From: Hansfordia pulvinata
Taxonomy: Eukaryota; Ascomycota; Sordariomycetes; Xylariales
Assembly (NCBI GenBank): GCA_006538405.1
Contig: BJKQ01000028.1
Span: 1 to 64,000, forward strand
Direction of reading: 5' to 3'
DNA: 64,000 nt
Position numbers and translations under genes: made by a program. Shown piece after piece: positions 23,110 through 34,100 of the stretch (its first letter is position 1; every line of letters starts with the position of its first letter). The notes below the pieces were generated by a model, which was not told the DNA's origin, did no database searches, and was given only the letters and a program-made list of their open reading frames with translations.

Positions 23110-24046
23110 CTAGATCGTCAACACCAGGGGTGCGTCTGTCAGCAACCCATTTCGCATCGAATAATTGGGCCGGGCCTTTGGGATGTAGGGTCTGGATGTA
23201 GGCGACTTACAGAATACGTATTTAAGCGGGCTCATCTTTCCCTGGCGTACCCTGTCTTTGTCCGATAGCACTCTGCCCCTGGAGTCGGATCCCTTGGGCC
23301 GTCTAGTGGGGTTTCCCTGGCTGCTGCGTCTTGGTGAGCCGCCATCGTTGTGATGAGCCCACGTACGGCTCTTTCCGAGTCCGCCGGGCGCGTTTGGCCC
23401 CACCGTGACCGTATTATACCCCGGCCCCGGGTCATACCCAGGCCCCGTGTCATACGCAGGTGCCGTGCCATGCGCAGACGCCGTGCCATGCGCAGACGCC
23501 GTGCTATGCGCAGATGCCGTGCTATGCGCAGGTCGACGTCCCTTATCATACGCACTTGCAGATACCTTTTCATACGGAAGTGCCGTATCATCCGCGGATG
23601 CCGTGTCGGAGGCAGCTGGGAACTCGGCGCGGAAACGGCCCAGGGCTTCCCGGGACCAGATCCCCGTGCGCCAGCTGTCGGCGTTCTCTTTGCATATTCT
23701 TCTGCACTCGGCAACCTCTTTCCTGAAGAACTCGAACAGTCCCGGTTTTTTCCTTCTGGGCCGTGGCGGCGTCTCGTATAGTGGTGAAGGCTTCGGAGTT
23801 CTGGCACTCCGCCTCGATGCACTTCTGTACGTCTCGTCTGCCCCCCGCGCGTGCTGCGTTAGCCCGGGCTCGATGTCTCGAGCTGCATACCTTGGCGATG
23901 TGTGCCGCGGGTCCGAGTGTGCATTACCTGGAGAGGGCGCCGCCGCCGCCGCGAGGGAGGGACGCGGAAGGGGCACTTGATAACGCTGCCGCGGCGGCAC
24001 CAGAGGCCATCGCGAAGCACGCCGCCCACCGGAGGAGGCGCATCAT
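23110..24046 (-). CDS. Putative small secreted protein with internal 18-bp minisatellite
   Basis: I do not recognise this gene. The model has exons 24046-23928, 23837-23211 and 23135-23110. Intron 1 (GTAATG, GCTAAC branch, GGGCAG) and intron 2 (GTAAGT, GCTGAC branch, ACAG) both look genuine. Exon 1 encodes a signal-peptide-like start (MMRLLRWAACFAMASGAAAA). Exon 2 begins with a four-cysteine segment (KCIEAEC, later ECRRIC), followed by an Ala/Ser/His/Tyr-rich repeat region and a Lys/Arg-rich end. The frame changes at a T6 run (A6 on the coding strand, 23746-23751): one base too many, or two missing. Corrected length is 256 residues. Without the correction the Cys pairs fall in different frames. 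It might be a decayed gene; effector-like features are only suggestive. Confidence 0.5.
23461..23532. repeat. 18-bp minisatellite, four units
   Basis: Four near-identical 18-bp units with core gccgtgccatgcgcag lie in tandem inside the coding sequence of the secreted-protein gene. On the minus strand they encode a six-residue Ala/His/Ser-Thr-Ala repeat. Differences between units are single transitions. Length variation between strains would be in frame. Confidence 0.85.
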
Positions 24047-24912
24047 GGACGCTTTACCCTGCTTAGCTGCGGAGATGGCTTGTTGAAATCGTCCCTTCCG
24101 ACCATCTGGTTGGCCAGGCGAGGCGTGCGACCCAGAGCCGCGATGTCAGCCTTGCAGACTTTATATGCTCCTCACCTCGATCTGGCCACGGGCCTTAAGT
24201 CGCGGGGCACCCCGAACCCAGGGACATATGACGGAAAGCGCGCGGCATCGCACCAGGTGGCGCGGACTGTTCCGGGCGCTCGTGAAGAACAGAGGGATCA
24301 AGATATAGAGTTAAAATAGGCGAGGCAAGACGAGACGGCAGCAGCCGCACGACTCTCCACGACTACGACTGGGGCAGCTGGCGTCTGCCAGTCCGACCAG
24401 GTGGTCTGCTGACGCCGCTGGCAACCGCCGTTCCTCTTGCCCGAGACCGCGCCGCCGCCGGGGACTTCCGGGCGCGCTGAGCCTCAACAGCTCGGCCCAC
24501 GGGGACAGGCTCATTAGTCGTCCACCCGATCGATGCTCATCAGCCTTGGCTTGCACCGTGAACTGCGGCCGACATACCTGGCCCTTGCGACGGTGGCGAG
24601 CTCTCCCCAGGTGGCGTGTTGTAAGCCTCTACGTCTCTCGCATGACGGACCTTACCGTGCGTCGACAATGTCCCCGTGTGAACGACCGCCCGAGATAGCG
24701 GCCGTGGATGTGTTTACGCCACGCCACTCGCAGTGTCCAGCAGCTGGTCCGGTCGATTCCCGCTACGACCAGCGTGGCCAACCAGTGGCTGACCCAATGG
24801 GAATTCCGCGACATTTTCTTGGGAGCCACACACGGCTGCTGCCGTCACGCGACAAGGTTCACACATCCGCGTAGCAAACATTCCGAGACTTTGGGCGTTC
24901 AGAATATTTTCA
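24047..24912. other. Gap between the TRM140 3' end and the secreted-protein promoter
   Basis: No gene is supported. It should contain the promoter of the minus-strand secreted-protein gene and the 3' end of the methyltransferase gene. I saw no distinct repeats. Confidence 0.55.
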
Positions 24913-26354
24913 TTATTTCTTTCTAAAGCGCCCCTGCATCCAGCAGCGATACATCTTGAGCTTCCGTTGCCGGTTGACGAGTAGTCGGCGGTCGACACCG
25001 AGCTCTTCAATAGCGAAGAGAAAATCACCGAGGGTAGACGGAGCCTCGGGGCGCTCGGCCTGATCGCTCTCGCCCTCGCCCTCGGTGGCCGCGGCTTTAA
25101 CGGGGCTCAAGCCCGACCAGATCTGCTCGAGCTCTTCCTTCTCGAAGAAGTACACGCGGGTGCCGTCCCCTCTGATGTAGAAGTTCTCATCCAGGTAGCG
25201 GCCCTTTTTAAACCGCACCTGCGCCAGATCACCTCGGCCGTAGTCCCGGAAGCATACTTCGCCGCCGGGCTTGAGCACTTTGTGGATGTTCTTCACGGCC
25301 TGCTCCCACTGGTCTGGAGAGAGGGCCGAGAAGATGAAGATCATAAAGACCAGATCGACGCTGCCTTCCTCGACATCGGGAGGGAGGCAGGCGCCGGCCG
25401 CGTCCCAGACGTCGGCCTGCATGTACTGGGTGTCGTAGGCCTCGTGGTTACGCATGACCTCGACGGCCTCCTTGGAATAGTCACAGGCATGGAGCTTGAG
25501 ACCCGGGTTCTTGTTCTGGGCCAGGATGGGGAACGCGGTGTTGCCCGCGCCCGCGCCGACCTCGAGGACGGTCTTGGGCCCTGCGTCCTCTTTCGTGATG
25601 CTCGCAATGACGGGGAACTCCTGCTGCAGCCATTTGCGGTTCTTGAAGAAGTTGGCCGTGTTGTTCTTGTAGAACTGATTCCACCATTTGGCGGGGTTCG
25701 AGTTAAACCTTTCTAAAGAGACGGTCAGCAATGACGTCCCGGTGATGGGCAGGGCGGGGATCAAGATGGAATGACATGAGGGGGGGATGTTGCGTCAGAT
25801 GGGAGCGAAAGACTATTTGATGGTATGTTGTCATCATGTCTAATCAGATGAACTATGCATTATGGGAATCATCACACAGCAACGTTGGGTTGGTGGCAGC
25901 GGCGTCCGTCGGACGGACAGGCCGAGGCGGGAGGGAGGAAACAGAACCGGAAGCGAGCGAGAGAAGGGAGGAAACACTCACGCTTGTCAAAGTCGGAGAC
26001 TGGCGACTGGCGTTGCATGGCAAATTGCTGCTCAGCATACTCCTTGTATGTGTCGTCAGTCTCCACGTGGTCCCAGGCGTTGAACTCGAAGACATCATCG
26101 TTCTCCTGGAGGAAGCGCGAGCCGAACTGGAAGGGATCACTCCGCTTCTGGTTGAAGTCGGGGTTGTGGCTGCGATGAGAGGGCAGACGGGCGCCGTTCG
26201 CGTCGGCGTCGGCGTCAGCTTCGGCATCGGCGACAGTCAGCGAAGACGTCTTATCCGCCAGCTCCTCCTCCCCGGGGGCGGCAGAGGCAACAGAGGCAGC
26301 GGTGGGCTCCATCGAGGTGGCGGGCTCCTGGAGCGGCTGCACTTGCGAGGCCAT
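24913..26354 (-). CDS. TRM140: tRNA N3-methylcytidine methyltransferase (Trm140/METTL2 type)
   Basis: Two exons, 26354-25982 and 25712-24913, encode 390 residues. The 269-nt intron (GTGAGT...TTTAG) joins DFDK in phase 1 to QRFNSNPAKWWNQFYKNN, the signature N-terminal block of this family. The SAM-binding motif I VLEVGAGAGNT lies near residues 173-183, with the acidic ribose-binding residue Asp202 in ACDYSK and a downstream KPGGEVCFRDYGRGDLAQ block typical of METTL2/6/8 proteins. The enzyme makes m3C at position 32 of the anticodon loop of tRNA-Thr (and tRNA-Ser in some lineages). Residues 1-90 are Ala/Glu/Asp-rich and poorly conserved. There is no frame error. COQ10 lies head to head across about 0.9 kb. 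An in-frame upstream ATG near 26471 exists but would add an atypical extension. Confidence 0.9.
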
Positions 26355-27260
26355 GGCTGCTGAACGGGCGAGTTCGGGCAGACCAGGTGGCGTGAGAGAA
26401 TGGACGAGGCAAATCACCTCAGGGGGGCCGTCAACTGCAGTCCGGGGACATCCCTTTGGATTGGGCAGCAATCCGTGAGATGAGGTTGGGAGGTGGTGAG
26501 GGGGTGTAGGAGGAAGAAGGGTACTCGAACCTTATATGTCTGCCGGGGCCAGGTGAAAAATCAGCCAACGAGAAAACTCGACCCCATAAACGCCCCACCA
26601 GACATTGCGAGTACCTGAAAACCTTCATGTCCAGCGCGTCGTGTTATCGATAACGCCAATTGCGGGACTTGTAGGTAAGCAAGATAAGCACCTCCAGACT
26701 ACAACGCGTCTGGTTCAGTCAATTGATTCACATGCACTCAGAGACTGGAGCTTTCCATCGCGCGTTCGGGAACTGCTCCGTAGATCAGGAACTCTCGTGA
26801 CATTCTTGTGGAGGCTTGCAGGCTTGCGTGTTTTTGCAATGTAATCATGATTCTACTCACCAGTACACATGCATCATGAGCTCGGGATCTACAACAGTCT
26901 CAAAATCTCGCCTCACAGCTGGATCGGGCCCATGATTCATCACAAGTCTGCCATGAAAATGAAGCCTCTCGGCAGCATCGTAGCGTAATCCTCGTACTTT
27001 GCGACGGCGCTCCTGGTTCATCCCGTCCCCCTCAACATCTCAGCCCACTTTCCCTCTCGCCTATCATTTCATAGACCGACTTCAAGGACCGATAGAGCAG
27101 ACCATCGGCCCCCAAAATCGCCAGTCACGATACTTGCCCCTCTCCATCTGCTGCCGGCCACCGGCGATCAGCTTTCGTCTCTTCTCCCACATCTCGACCG
27201 ACCCTTCATCGTCCTCCTCCGACGACAACGGCAACGACAACGACCGCCTCAGCCGACGAG
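26355..27260. promoter_or_regulatory. Divergent promoter region, TRM140 / COQ10
   Basis: About 900 bases between two divergent start codons. There is no further gene. C/T-rich leader sequence precedes the COQ10 ATG. No specific operator could be identified by eye. Confidence 0.5.
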
Positions 27261-28156
27261 ATGCCCGCGCGCTGTCTAGTCCCCACGCGCGCCCTGCGCC
27301 CAGCTCTGCTGCCGCCCCCATCATCACTTCGCGGCAACCATCACCACAACCACCACTGCCGACCTCGCGCCCCAGCAGCCGCCCCCGCCGCGCCGCGGAG
27401 GTCCTTCTTCACCAACCCGGAACCCCAGACCCTAACCGCCAGCGCCCGCCTGCCCCACCACCACGCCGCCCTCTACGAATGCATCGCCGACATCGACGCC
27501 TACTCCCGCTTCCTGCCCTACTGCACCGAGTCGCGCGTCACCCGCTGGTCCGACCAAGCCTACCCAGGCCCGACGCCTCCGCATTCTCCCTCCTCCCCCG
27601 CGAGCGATAACCCGAACAACAGAGACCCCCCACAAAAACAACAACAACAACAACAACAAGAACAGAAGGAGGGGAGCCCCGGCACTGGCCCATCCAGGCA
27701 GACCTGACCGCCGGCTGGGGCGGCATCCAGCAGACCTACTCGAGCCGCGTCCTCTGCCTGCCGGCCCGCGGCGTCGTCGAGGCCCTGAGCGGCGACGCCG
27801 CCGTCTCCGACATCCCCGCCTCCCAGCTGGCCGCCTACGGCCTGCGAGGTGACCAGCCACCAAGCTCCTCCCCCTCCTCCTCCTCCTCCGAACCCGCCGT
27901 CTTCAAGAGCCTCGTGACCACATGGACCGTCCGGCCAGCCTCTGCGCCGCCGAATGGCGTCCGTCAGGGCTCCCAGAGGGGTCAGGTCCAGCACCAGCAC
28001 CAGCACTGGAGCGACGTCCGCCTCGACATCCGCTTCCAGTTCGCCAGCCCCTTGTACGCAGCCCTCAGTTCCGCCGTTGCCGACAAGCTGGCCCCCGTCA
28101 TGATGGACGCCTTCATTAAGCGTGCCGAGGATATCCTGGCTGCTTCCCAGAGGTGA
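27261..28156 (+). CDS. COQ10: Coenzyme Q-binding protein Coq10 (one apparent base deletion)
   Basis: Coq10 is a mitochondrial START-domain lipid chaperone needed for efficient use of coenzyme Q in respiration. Residues 1-55 are rich in Arg, Ala and His with few acidic residues (MPARCLVPTRALRPAL), fitting a mitochondrial targeting sequence. The domain then reads CIADIDAYSRFLPYCTESRVTRW, followed after an insert by WPIQADLTAGWGGIQQTYSSRV and, near the end, ALSSAVADKLAPVMMDAF. The two halves are in different frames. One extra C in the C6 run at 27626-27631 joins them into 298 residues through a Pro/Thr-rich loop encoded by an ACA repeat. That repeat and a second His/Gln-Gln insert near 27980 expand loops absent from typical Coq10. 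No GT-AG intron explains the shift. Confidence 0.88.
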
Positions 28157-29010
28157 AGAAATAACCATAATACTAGACCAACGAGTAGAACTGGTGGCCG
28201 GCTCGCTGTACTTGTATCACTCTACACCGCTGCCATTCATATCAGCCCTCCCCCATTCCATCACATTGTAAAAAAGGAAAAAATCTCTCATTAATAAAAG
28301 CGTCTAGAAGGGTATGCTTTTCTCATGACTCATATCTTATGGGTATGTGTAATGTTTCCCTCATCCGTAATCTGCTTTGTTTCGTTTCTGTCATTTCAAG
28401 GCATCATCGTTTCGCCCGCTCAACTTCCTCAGGCTTTCCTCTTGTTACCCCCCGTAGTTCAGAAAGAAAGACAACAAGGACGCATACAGTGCAGAAGATC
28501 AAAAAAGAGATGAGAAAATGAACAGGCAAATCTCAGGGGAGCATAAGCAATCCAACACTCGGCATCTCGGCCTCGCCCTCCACACCCCGTCGTATAATAA
28601 ATAACCAAACCGTGTCCCTATCTCACACCATGCAACAGAAGTCTGGGCTCAGGCCATCAAGAACCGTCTCGTCTTGCTGAAGCATCGTCTCCGGCCGTTG
28701 ATGGCCAGTTTTTGAGCCAGTCCGCGGTCGTGCGATCGAGCCTGGCCTCGTGTCATCCTCGCAAGCGAAGGACGTAGTCCAGAATGAAGAAGAATAAGAA
28801 GGGGAAAAAGCGAGCCCAGGGGTATAATGCAGAATCAGATAGCCGAAAATTCTGTTCCAAATTTCGCGAGGCCCAGGTGACATAGGGAACAGGATTGTCG
28901 TGATTCCAACAGGTTACAAAACGAGTTGGTATCCACGTCCCCTTGCTTATTTGCTGCTTTTCCTATGATGCATTAGAAATTGACCCAAGTAGACGGACAA
29001 GGCAAGTAAC
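28157..29010. other. Convergent 3' flanks, COQ10 and the ubiquitin-like-domain gene
   Basis: Lower-GC untranslated sequence holding the COQ10 polyadenylation signal. It may also contain a last small exon of the neighbouring minus-strand gene (stop at 28947-28949, see that entry). No other gene was seen. Confidence 0.6.
28293..28298 (+). terminator. AATAAA polyadenylation signal of COQ10
   Basis: A canonical AATAAA hexamer lies 137 bases after the COQ10 stop codon, in A/T-rich 3' sequence. Confidence 0.55.
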
Positions 29011-31197
29011 TCACTTCTTCTTGGGTTTGCTAGGCCCCAGCAAAGCGCCGAATAGACCGCCGCCCCCTGACGACTTAGCCGGCTTAGTGGTCTTCTTGGC
29101 TTTGGACGGCACGGCATGGACGCCGGGAGGCATCGGACGACCGTGAGGTCCAGGCCTCAGGGGTATCGCGTGAGGGTGAACACCCGGCGGAACCGGGATT
29201 CGCTCGCCCGTTGCGCCCTGCCGACACCACCTGGCCTCATACCAGGTGGGAGCTGTGCGGCTCTAGCTGCCAATCCGGGCGGAAGTCCGCCGCCTCGACC
29301 AGCACCAAGCGGCGGCCTGGCCTCGATTGGCCACATCTGCATCGTGATGGACCAGTCCGGCTCGACGACCTTGTCCCAGATTTGTGGCAGGATGATCTCC
29401 CCGTTGGGCCCCACGAGATCGTAGTGACCAGCTTGCACCTGCGGTCCGATGCCATCGACGTGAACAAAGGCCTGCTTGATGAGTTCCTCCATGCCCTGAG
29501 CGCTTGGGTTAGCTTCATCCCAGGCTGGGGTGGCAGAGGGGGATTTATCACTCACCTGCCACGTTTGGCAAATGTTGTAGGGGAAGTTGAACTTGCGACC
29601 CACCGCGTCCTTGAACTTGATGGGCGCCTTGTCCTTGCCCAGGTCTTTCTTCTTGGCCTCTTCAGCTTTGGCCTTGGCCTCCTCGAGCGCTTGCTTCTTG
29701 AAGGCCTCGTCTTCCTTTTTCTTCGCTGCGGCGGCGGCGGCGGCGGCCTCGGCAGCCTTCTTCTCGTCTTCAATCTTCTTGCGAGCTTCATTCTCGGCCT
29801 TGAGCTTGGCCTCCTCCTCCAGGTTCTTCCGCCACTCAGCATCCTCCTTGGCTTTCTGAGCTGCTTTCGCCTTGGCCTCTTCTTCCGCCTTCTGGGCAGC
29901 TTGCAGCTTAGCAAGGGCGGCGGCTTCGGCGGCGGCAGCGGCGTCGGCTTCCTTCTTCCTTCTCTCCTCGTCGGCCTTGCGCTCAGCCTCCATCTTCTTC
30001 CGAGCATTCAGCTCGGCCGCTTCGATGGCAGCTTTTTCCTTGGCAACGCGCTCTTCTTCGGCCTTCCGAGCCTTCTCGACTGCATCGGCGGCAGCCCTTT
30101 CGGCGTCCTTCTTGGCCTCTGCAATCTGCTTCTGCATCTCGGCCATCTGCTTCTTCTCGGCCTCTGCTCGAATCTCCTCCTCTCGCTTGATCTGCTCCAT
30201 TTTCTTCCTGTATTCCTCCTCGGCCGCGGCCTTGATCTTCTTCTCTAGCTCGGCCTGCGCTGCTTCGGCCTCACGCTTCTCGCGTTCGGCCTTGATGAGT
30301 GCCAGCTCCTGCTTCATCTTCTCCTTCTCCGGGTCCGGCGGGGGCTCGGGAGCAGCAGCGGGCGGCGCAGGGGTGGTGGAGCGCCGACCTACCTCGGTAG
30401 GAGGCGCTGGCGGTTGCCACATGTAAGGCTGCATCTGAGAGGGGACGGGGTAGTTTCCGTGTCCGTTGAAGTAATTCTGGCCGCCGGCGCCGTACGGCAC
30501 CACATCGCCGGGACCACCACCCCAAGGCCCACCCCTGTGTTCGCCATTGAAGTAGTTGCCGCCAGAAGGGTTGAAGGGGTTCCCACCGGCAGCTCCGTAT
30601 GGGTGGCCCTGGTGGCCGTACACAGCCATCTGGCCTTGGTGGCCTTGATGGCCCTGGTGGCTCTGATGACCGTACCTGGGGTCGTAGTTTGCATGATTGG
30701 AATAGCCGCCTTGCTGGCCGCGGCCCCCGGGGTAGCCTCCATAGGCTCCGTACCCCCGGGCACCGCTGTAGGCGGAGTAGTCCTCTGAGGAATCCACGCT
30801 GTCGGCTGGAGGGTAATTGGCGGCGTGATAGCCTTGTTGGTGTTGAGAGTAGTGGCCGGACTGCTGAGGGATGCGAGCAGGGGCGGTGACCTTGTGTCGT
30901 CTTGAAGGCACGCGGGCTGCGTGATATCCTCTTGGGTCGCTAACCGAGGCCGAGTCGGATGGATCAACGTCTTCTTCTTCCTCGTCGGACCAGTCGTCTT
31001 CGTCTTGAGCAGAGCTGTAGGGGCCAGAATTATAACCGTCGTCAAAACTAGTTCGACGCGTCCCAGGGTGACTTGGGCGACTTCTGGAGCGAATCCGGAT
31101 CCGGTGGTGACTGGGTTGGTGGTGTTAGCGGTGATGGGTGCCTGTGGGCGATGGAGCAGACGCGACCGGGCGCACTTGGGTGGCCAACTCACGACAT
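29011..31197 (-). CDS. Coiled-coil protein with C-terminal ubiquitin-like domain (one apparent base deletion)
   Basis: Three coding exons: 31197-31193 (only ATGTC), 31110-29556 and 29495-29011. Intron 1 (GTGAGT...CCCAG, GCTAAC branch) opens an Arg/Ser-rich start. Then come an acidic patch, a Gly/Tyr/His/Gln-rich low-complexity half with a HQGHQGHQG repeat, and a long Ala/Glu/Lys coiled coil (roughly residues 210-480). The end carries a ubiquitin-like domain (FKDAVGRKFNFPYNICQTW, GHYDLVGPNGEIILPQIW) of the fungal ULD_2 type. Intron 2 is 60 nt, stop-free and a multiple of three, so retention would add 20 residues. Near 29216-29218 one base is missing in a C3 run; correction gives 681 residues with a basic PSKPKKK end. 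A strong donor overlaps the stop (AAGTGAGT at 29014) and could splice to 28962, ending KKKSSK at 28947. Function is unknown. Confidence 0.78.
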
Positions 31198-34100
31198 TGA
31201 GAAGCGTCAACCGGAAAGGGGGAAACCAGTCACGTCCAAGGGAAGACAGTCGGGGCAAAGTGACGACTTTGCGCGACCGAGGCGGGGTCTTTATGTTGAA
31301 GCCGAGAGGGAACGGCCGAGTGCGGCACGGGACCAGAATGGTGGGGTTTTATGGGTGTGGAGGCTGAGCCCCTCTGCCGGTTCCAGGCTGGACGAGACGA
31401 GGCAAAGTAGCACAACTGGACGTGTTCTCTGAGAGGCAGCTGGGTAGCTGAAGAAGAGCCGGGTTGGGGGCGTTCAGCCAGAGGCAGGGCGGCTGCACGT
31501 GGACGGGAGGGTGGTACGCAGGGAGCCAGATACGTCCTAGGTTCCAGGCGGCCGGAGGTGCTGGGAGTAGTCTAGCGTGGCGTGGTGCGATTTGGCGTGT
31601 GGATGGTTGTTGGGGTGTGGAAGGGAGAACTGGCGTTGTGTAATGTGTTGCGCTTGGCGGTGCTGTATTGCGTTGTGTTGTTTTGTGTGTTCCGCTTCGA
31701 CTGTGTTCCGAGAGATGGTGGGAGAGGGAGGGGGATTGCTAGCGGGACGAGACCCCGGAATAATAGAGGTCAAGCCGAACCAGACCAAGTCAGGTCAGGT
31801 GCGAAGTGAGAAATGCGGTCAGGACCAAAGGGTGCGTGGTAGTTGGCGGGCAACTGAGCACAGCAGGGAAACCAGCAAGGCGGGCTGAGCTAGAACTAGG
31901 TAGCTAGACGTTGGAGATCGGCCGGCTGGCGTGAATAAGTACGGAGCAGAATGCAAGACGTGTAGGGTTGCTACCTGTAGATTGGGAGCAATCCGGGATG
32001 CGGGAAGGCTTCGGGATCAAGATCAGGCTCAGATCGCTTCTCCTTGGGCGGCGGGGGCGGGGGTCTTTTTTGGGCTGGGCTTAGACCACCAGGTTGAGGC
32101 TTATTATGATTCCAGCAGTTGACAGACAGCAACGGCACCGAACAAGTCAGTGGGCGGGGGGATACGTTGATGCGCGTGAGATCCTTGGTGGACGGGGTGC
32201 CGGGAGAAAAACAAGCCGGGGGGTCCTGGCCTCTTAAAGCGCTACGATGGGGTCGTCGGGCGCAAAGAAAAATCCCTGGGTTGGGTTGCTCTTTGCCGCT
32301 GGGCGCTGGTCGACGCACGAGTACCGTCCCGAGTACGTGCTGGTGGTGGTCGCTGGAGCAGTGTCGGCTTGCCACGCGGGTCAAGGCAGTACTCGTAAAG
32401 AAGAAGACGGAATCAAACAGAGCGCGCAGTTGCAGGTGGGCTACTGCTGACAGGTCGGGGCAAAGTCCACGGCAGGGCACAATAGAGCGGGCCAGGGTCC
32501 CAAACAAACAAGCGGGCGGGACAGGGCGGCTGCGGGATGGACCACTGCAGTGCCGTTGCCAGGGGCCGGAGCCAGTCCAACAAGCCCAGACAACTCGCAG
32601 AGCCCGACGGAAGAGAGGCGCCAAAGGGCACCAGCGCAGTGGAAGCAAGAACGGCGCTTGATGCGTGTTCGTTCTGGTTTCAGCTGTACAAATGGATGGC
32701 GGCCAGGGTGCTTTCCTATACTTGGACGTGACTCAAGTTGCAATGACAATATCGTGCTCATGTATTAGTGGCGGCACGCCGTTGGGGAGTTCGCTGGCCT
32801 GTATCCGCCGCGTCGATAGTCCAGTCCGATGTAGCCAGTAGAAATAGATTGCCGTCGGCCAGACAGGTCAACGTCCACACAGAGAGAAAGAGAGAGCAGT
32901 CGAGATTGCGCAGTCGCTGCAGGTGTGGTCGAGAGTGGCGGGGCACGGCGGTGATGCGCAATGCAGGCGCAGTCCGCCCTGGGTTCAGTGCAGCTGGAGT
33001 TGCGGTTGGGCCTTGGGTGCTCCAGGGTACTGGTCCAGGTTGCGGGCGGCACTGTATCGTATCGCCCAGGCAGGTCGGCCAAATGCGGCGGTGCTGCTTG
33101 ATCCAATCCAATGCCGCTGGGTTCTTGCTGGCTGGAGGGCTATAACAAGCAGAATGACAAGTCCAGGCACTGACAAACACACTGGGCAGGGCGCAGGCAG
33201 AACCGGAGACCCGTGTCTGGACTCTGGCGGTGGGCTGTCTCCCCACTTGGCCCTCGTGGTTGGTGCTGGCGGTGGGGGAAGGGGGATGGCGAGGGACAAA
33301 GCTACGCGGGCTCGTAGTACTCGTAGCCAGGCCCGAGTGGACTCCGACGGACGAGGGAGGGAGGGAGGGAGGGTGGATAGGCGACAGATGAGACGCGCTG
33401 ACACAAGAAGAGCGACTCGATCGAGGAAAGGAAACAGCACAATCGGTGTCGGGCGCTGTGCCTGTGCTGTGCGCAGCGGTGCTTGCTCACTCGTACAGTC
33501 AGCCCTGCGCAGCCTTGTACGGTGCGGTGAAGGTGGGGGGATGAGGAGAAAACGTGGTCGAGGTCGATGGCCAAACGGCGTTCCCAACTCAGGCCAGCGG
33601 GGAACCAAGCCGAGCAAGGGCGTACGGCGCCGCGCGACGAGGAAGATGGAGGCAGGGCCGTGCGATGGAAATGGAGGAGAGGGGAGGAGGAGAAATGAGA
33701 CGAGGGGGTGCCTGTACGAGTGTGGGATGACTCGATGACAGCCACGTCTCGGCCAGCCCTCGGGGCTTGCCGTACCTGCTGTTCTATTCTATCTTGCACT
33801 TCCGGTCCTCGTCGTTCTTTCCTGTCCCGGGGCGACAGGGAGGGCGGCGGGCGGAAAGAGCAACCCAGTCACTGCCCGGCCACTTCTGCCTACGGCATCA
33901 CCTTTCGCTTTACCTACACCTACTAGGTACATCCTTATGTGCATATCTAAGGTACCTTACACTCATATGTAGATCGATACACCCGTGGACCTGACGTCTT
34001 CAAGTTGCGATCGGAACCTCCAGCTGAGATTCAAGTACCTACATCCGAGGATGATGTCGGCACGGCATTATCTACGAATACAGTAGGTACGTGTACGCGT

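Noticed and set aside
23461..23532. A CRISPR array
   Set aside because: The 18-bp units are contiguous without spacers, lie inside a coding region, and the organism is a eukaryote.
29211..30248. A 345-residue Leu-rich membrane protein on the plus strand
   Set aside because: It is the antisense shadow of the Glu/Lys/Ala coiled coil of the minus-strand gene, which always reads as Leu/Phe/Ser-rich on the other strand.
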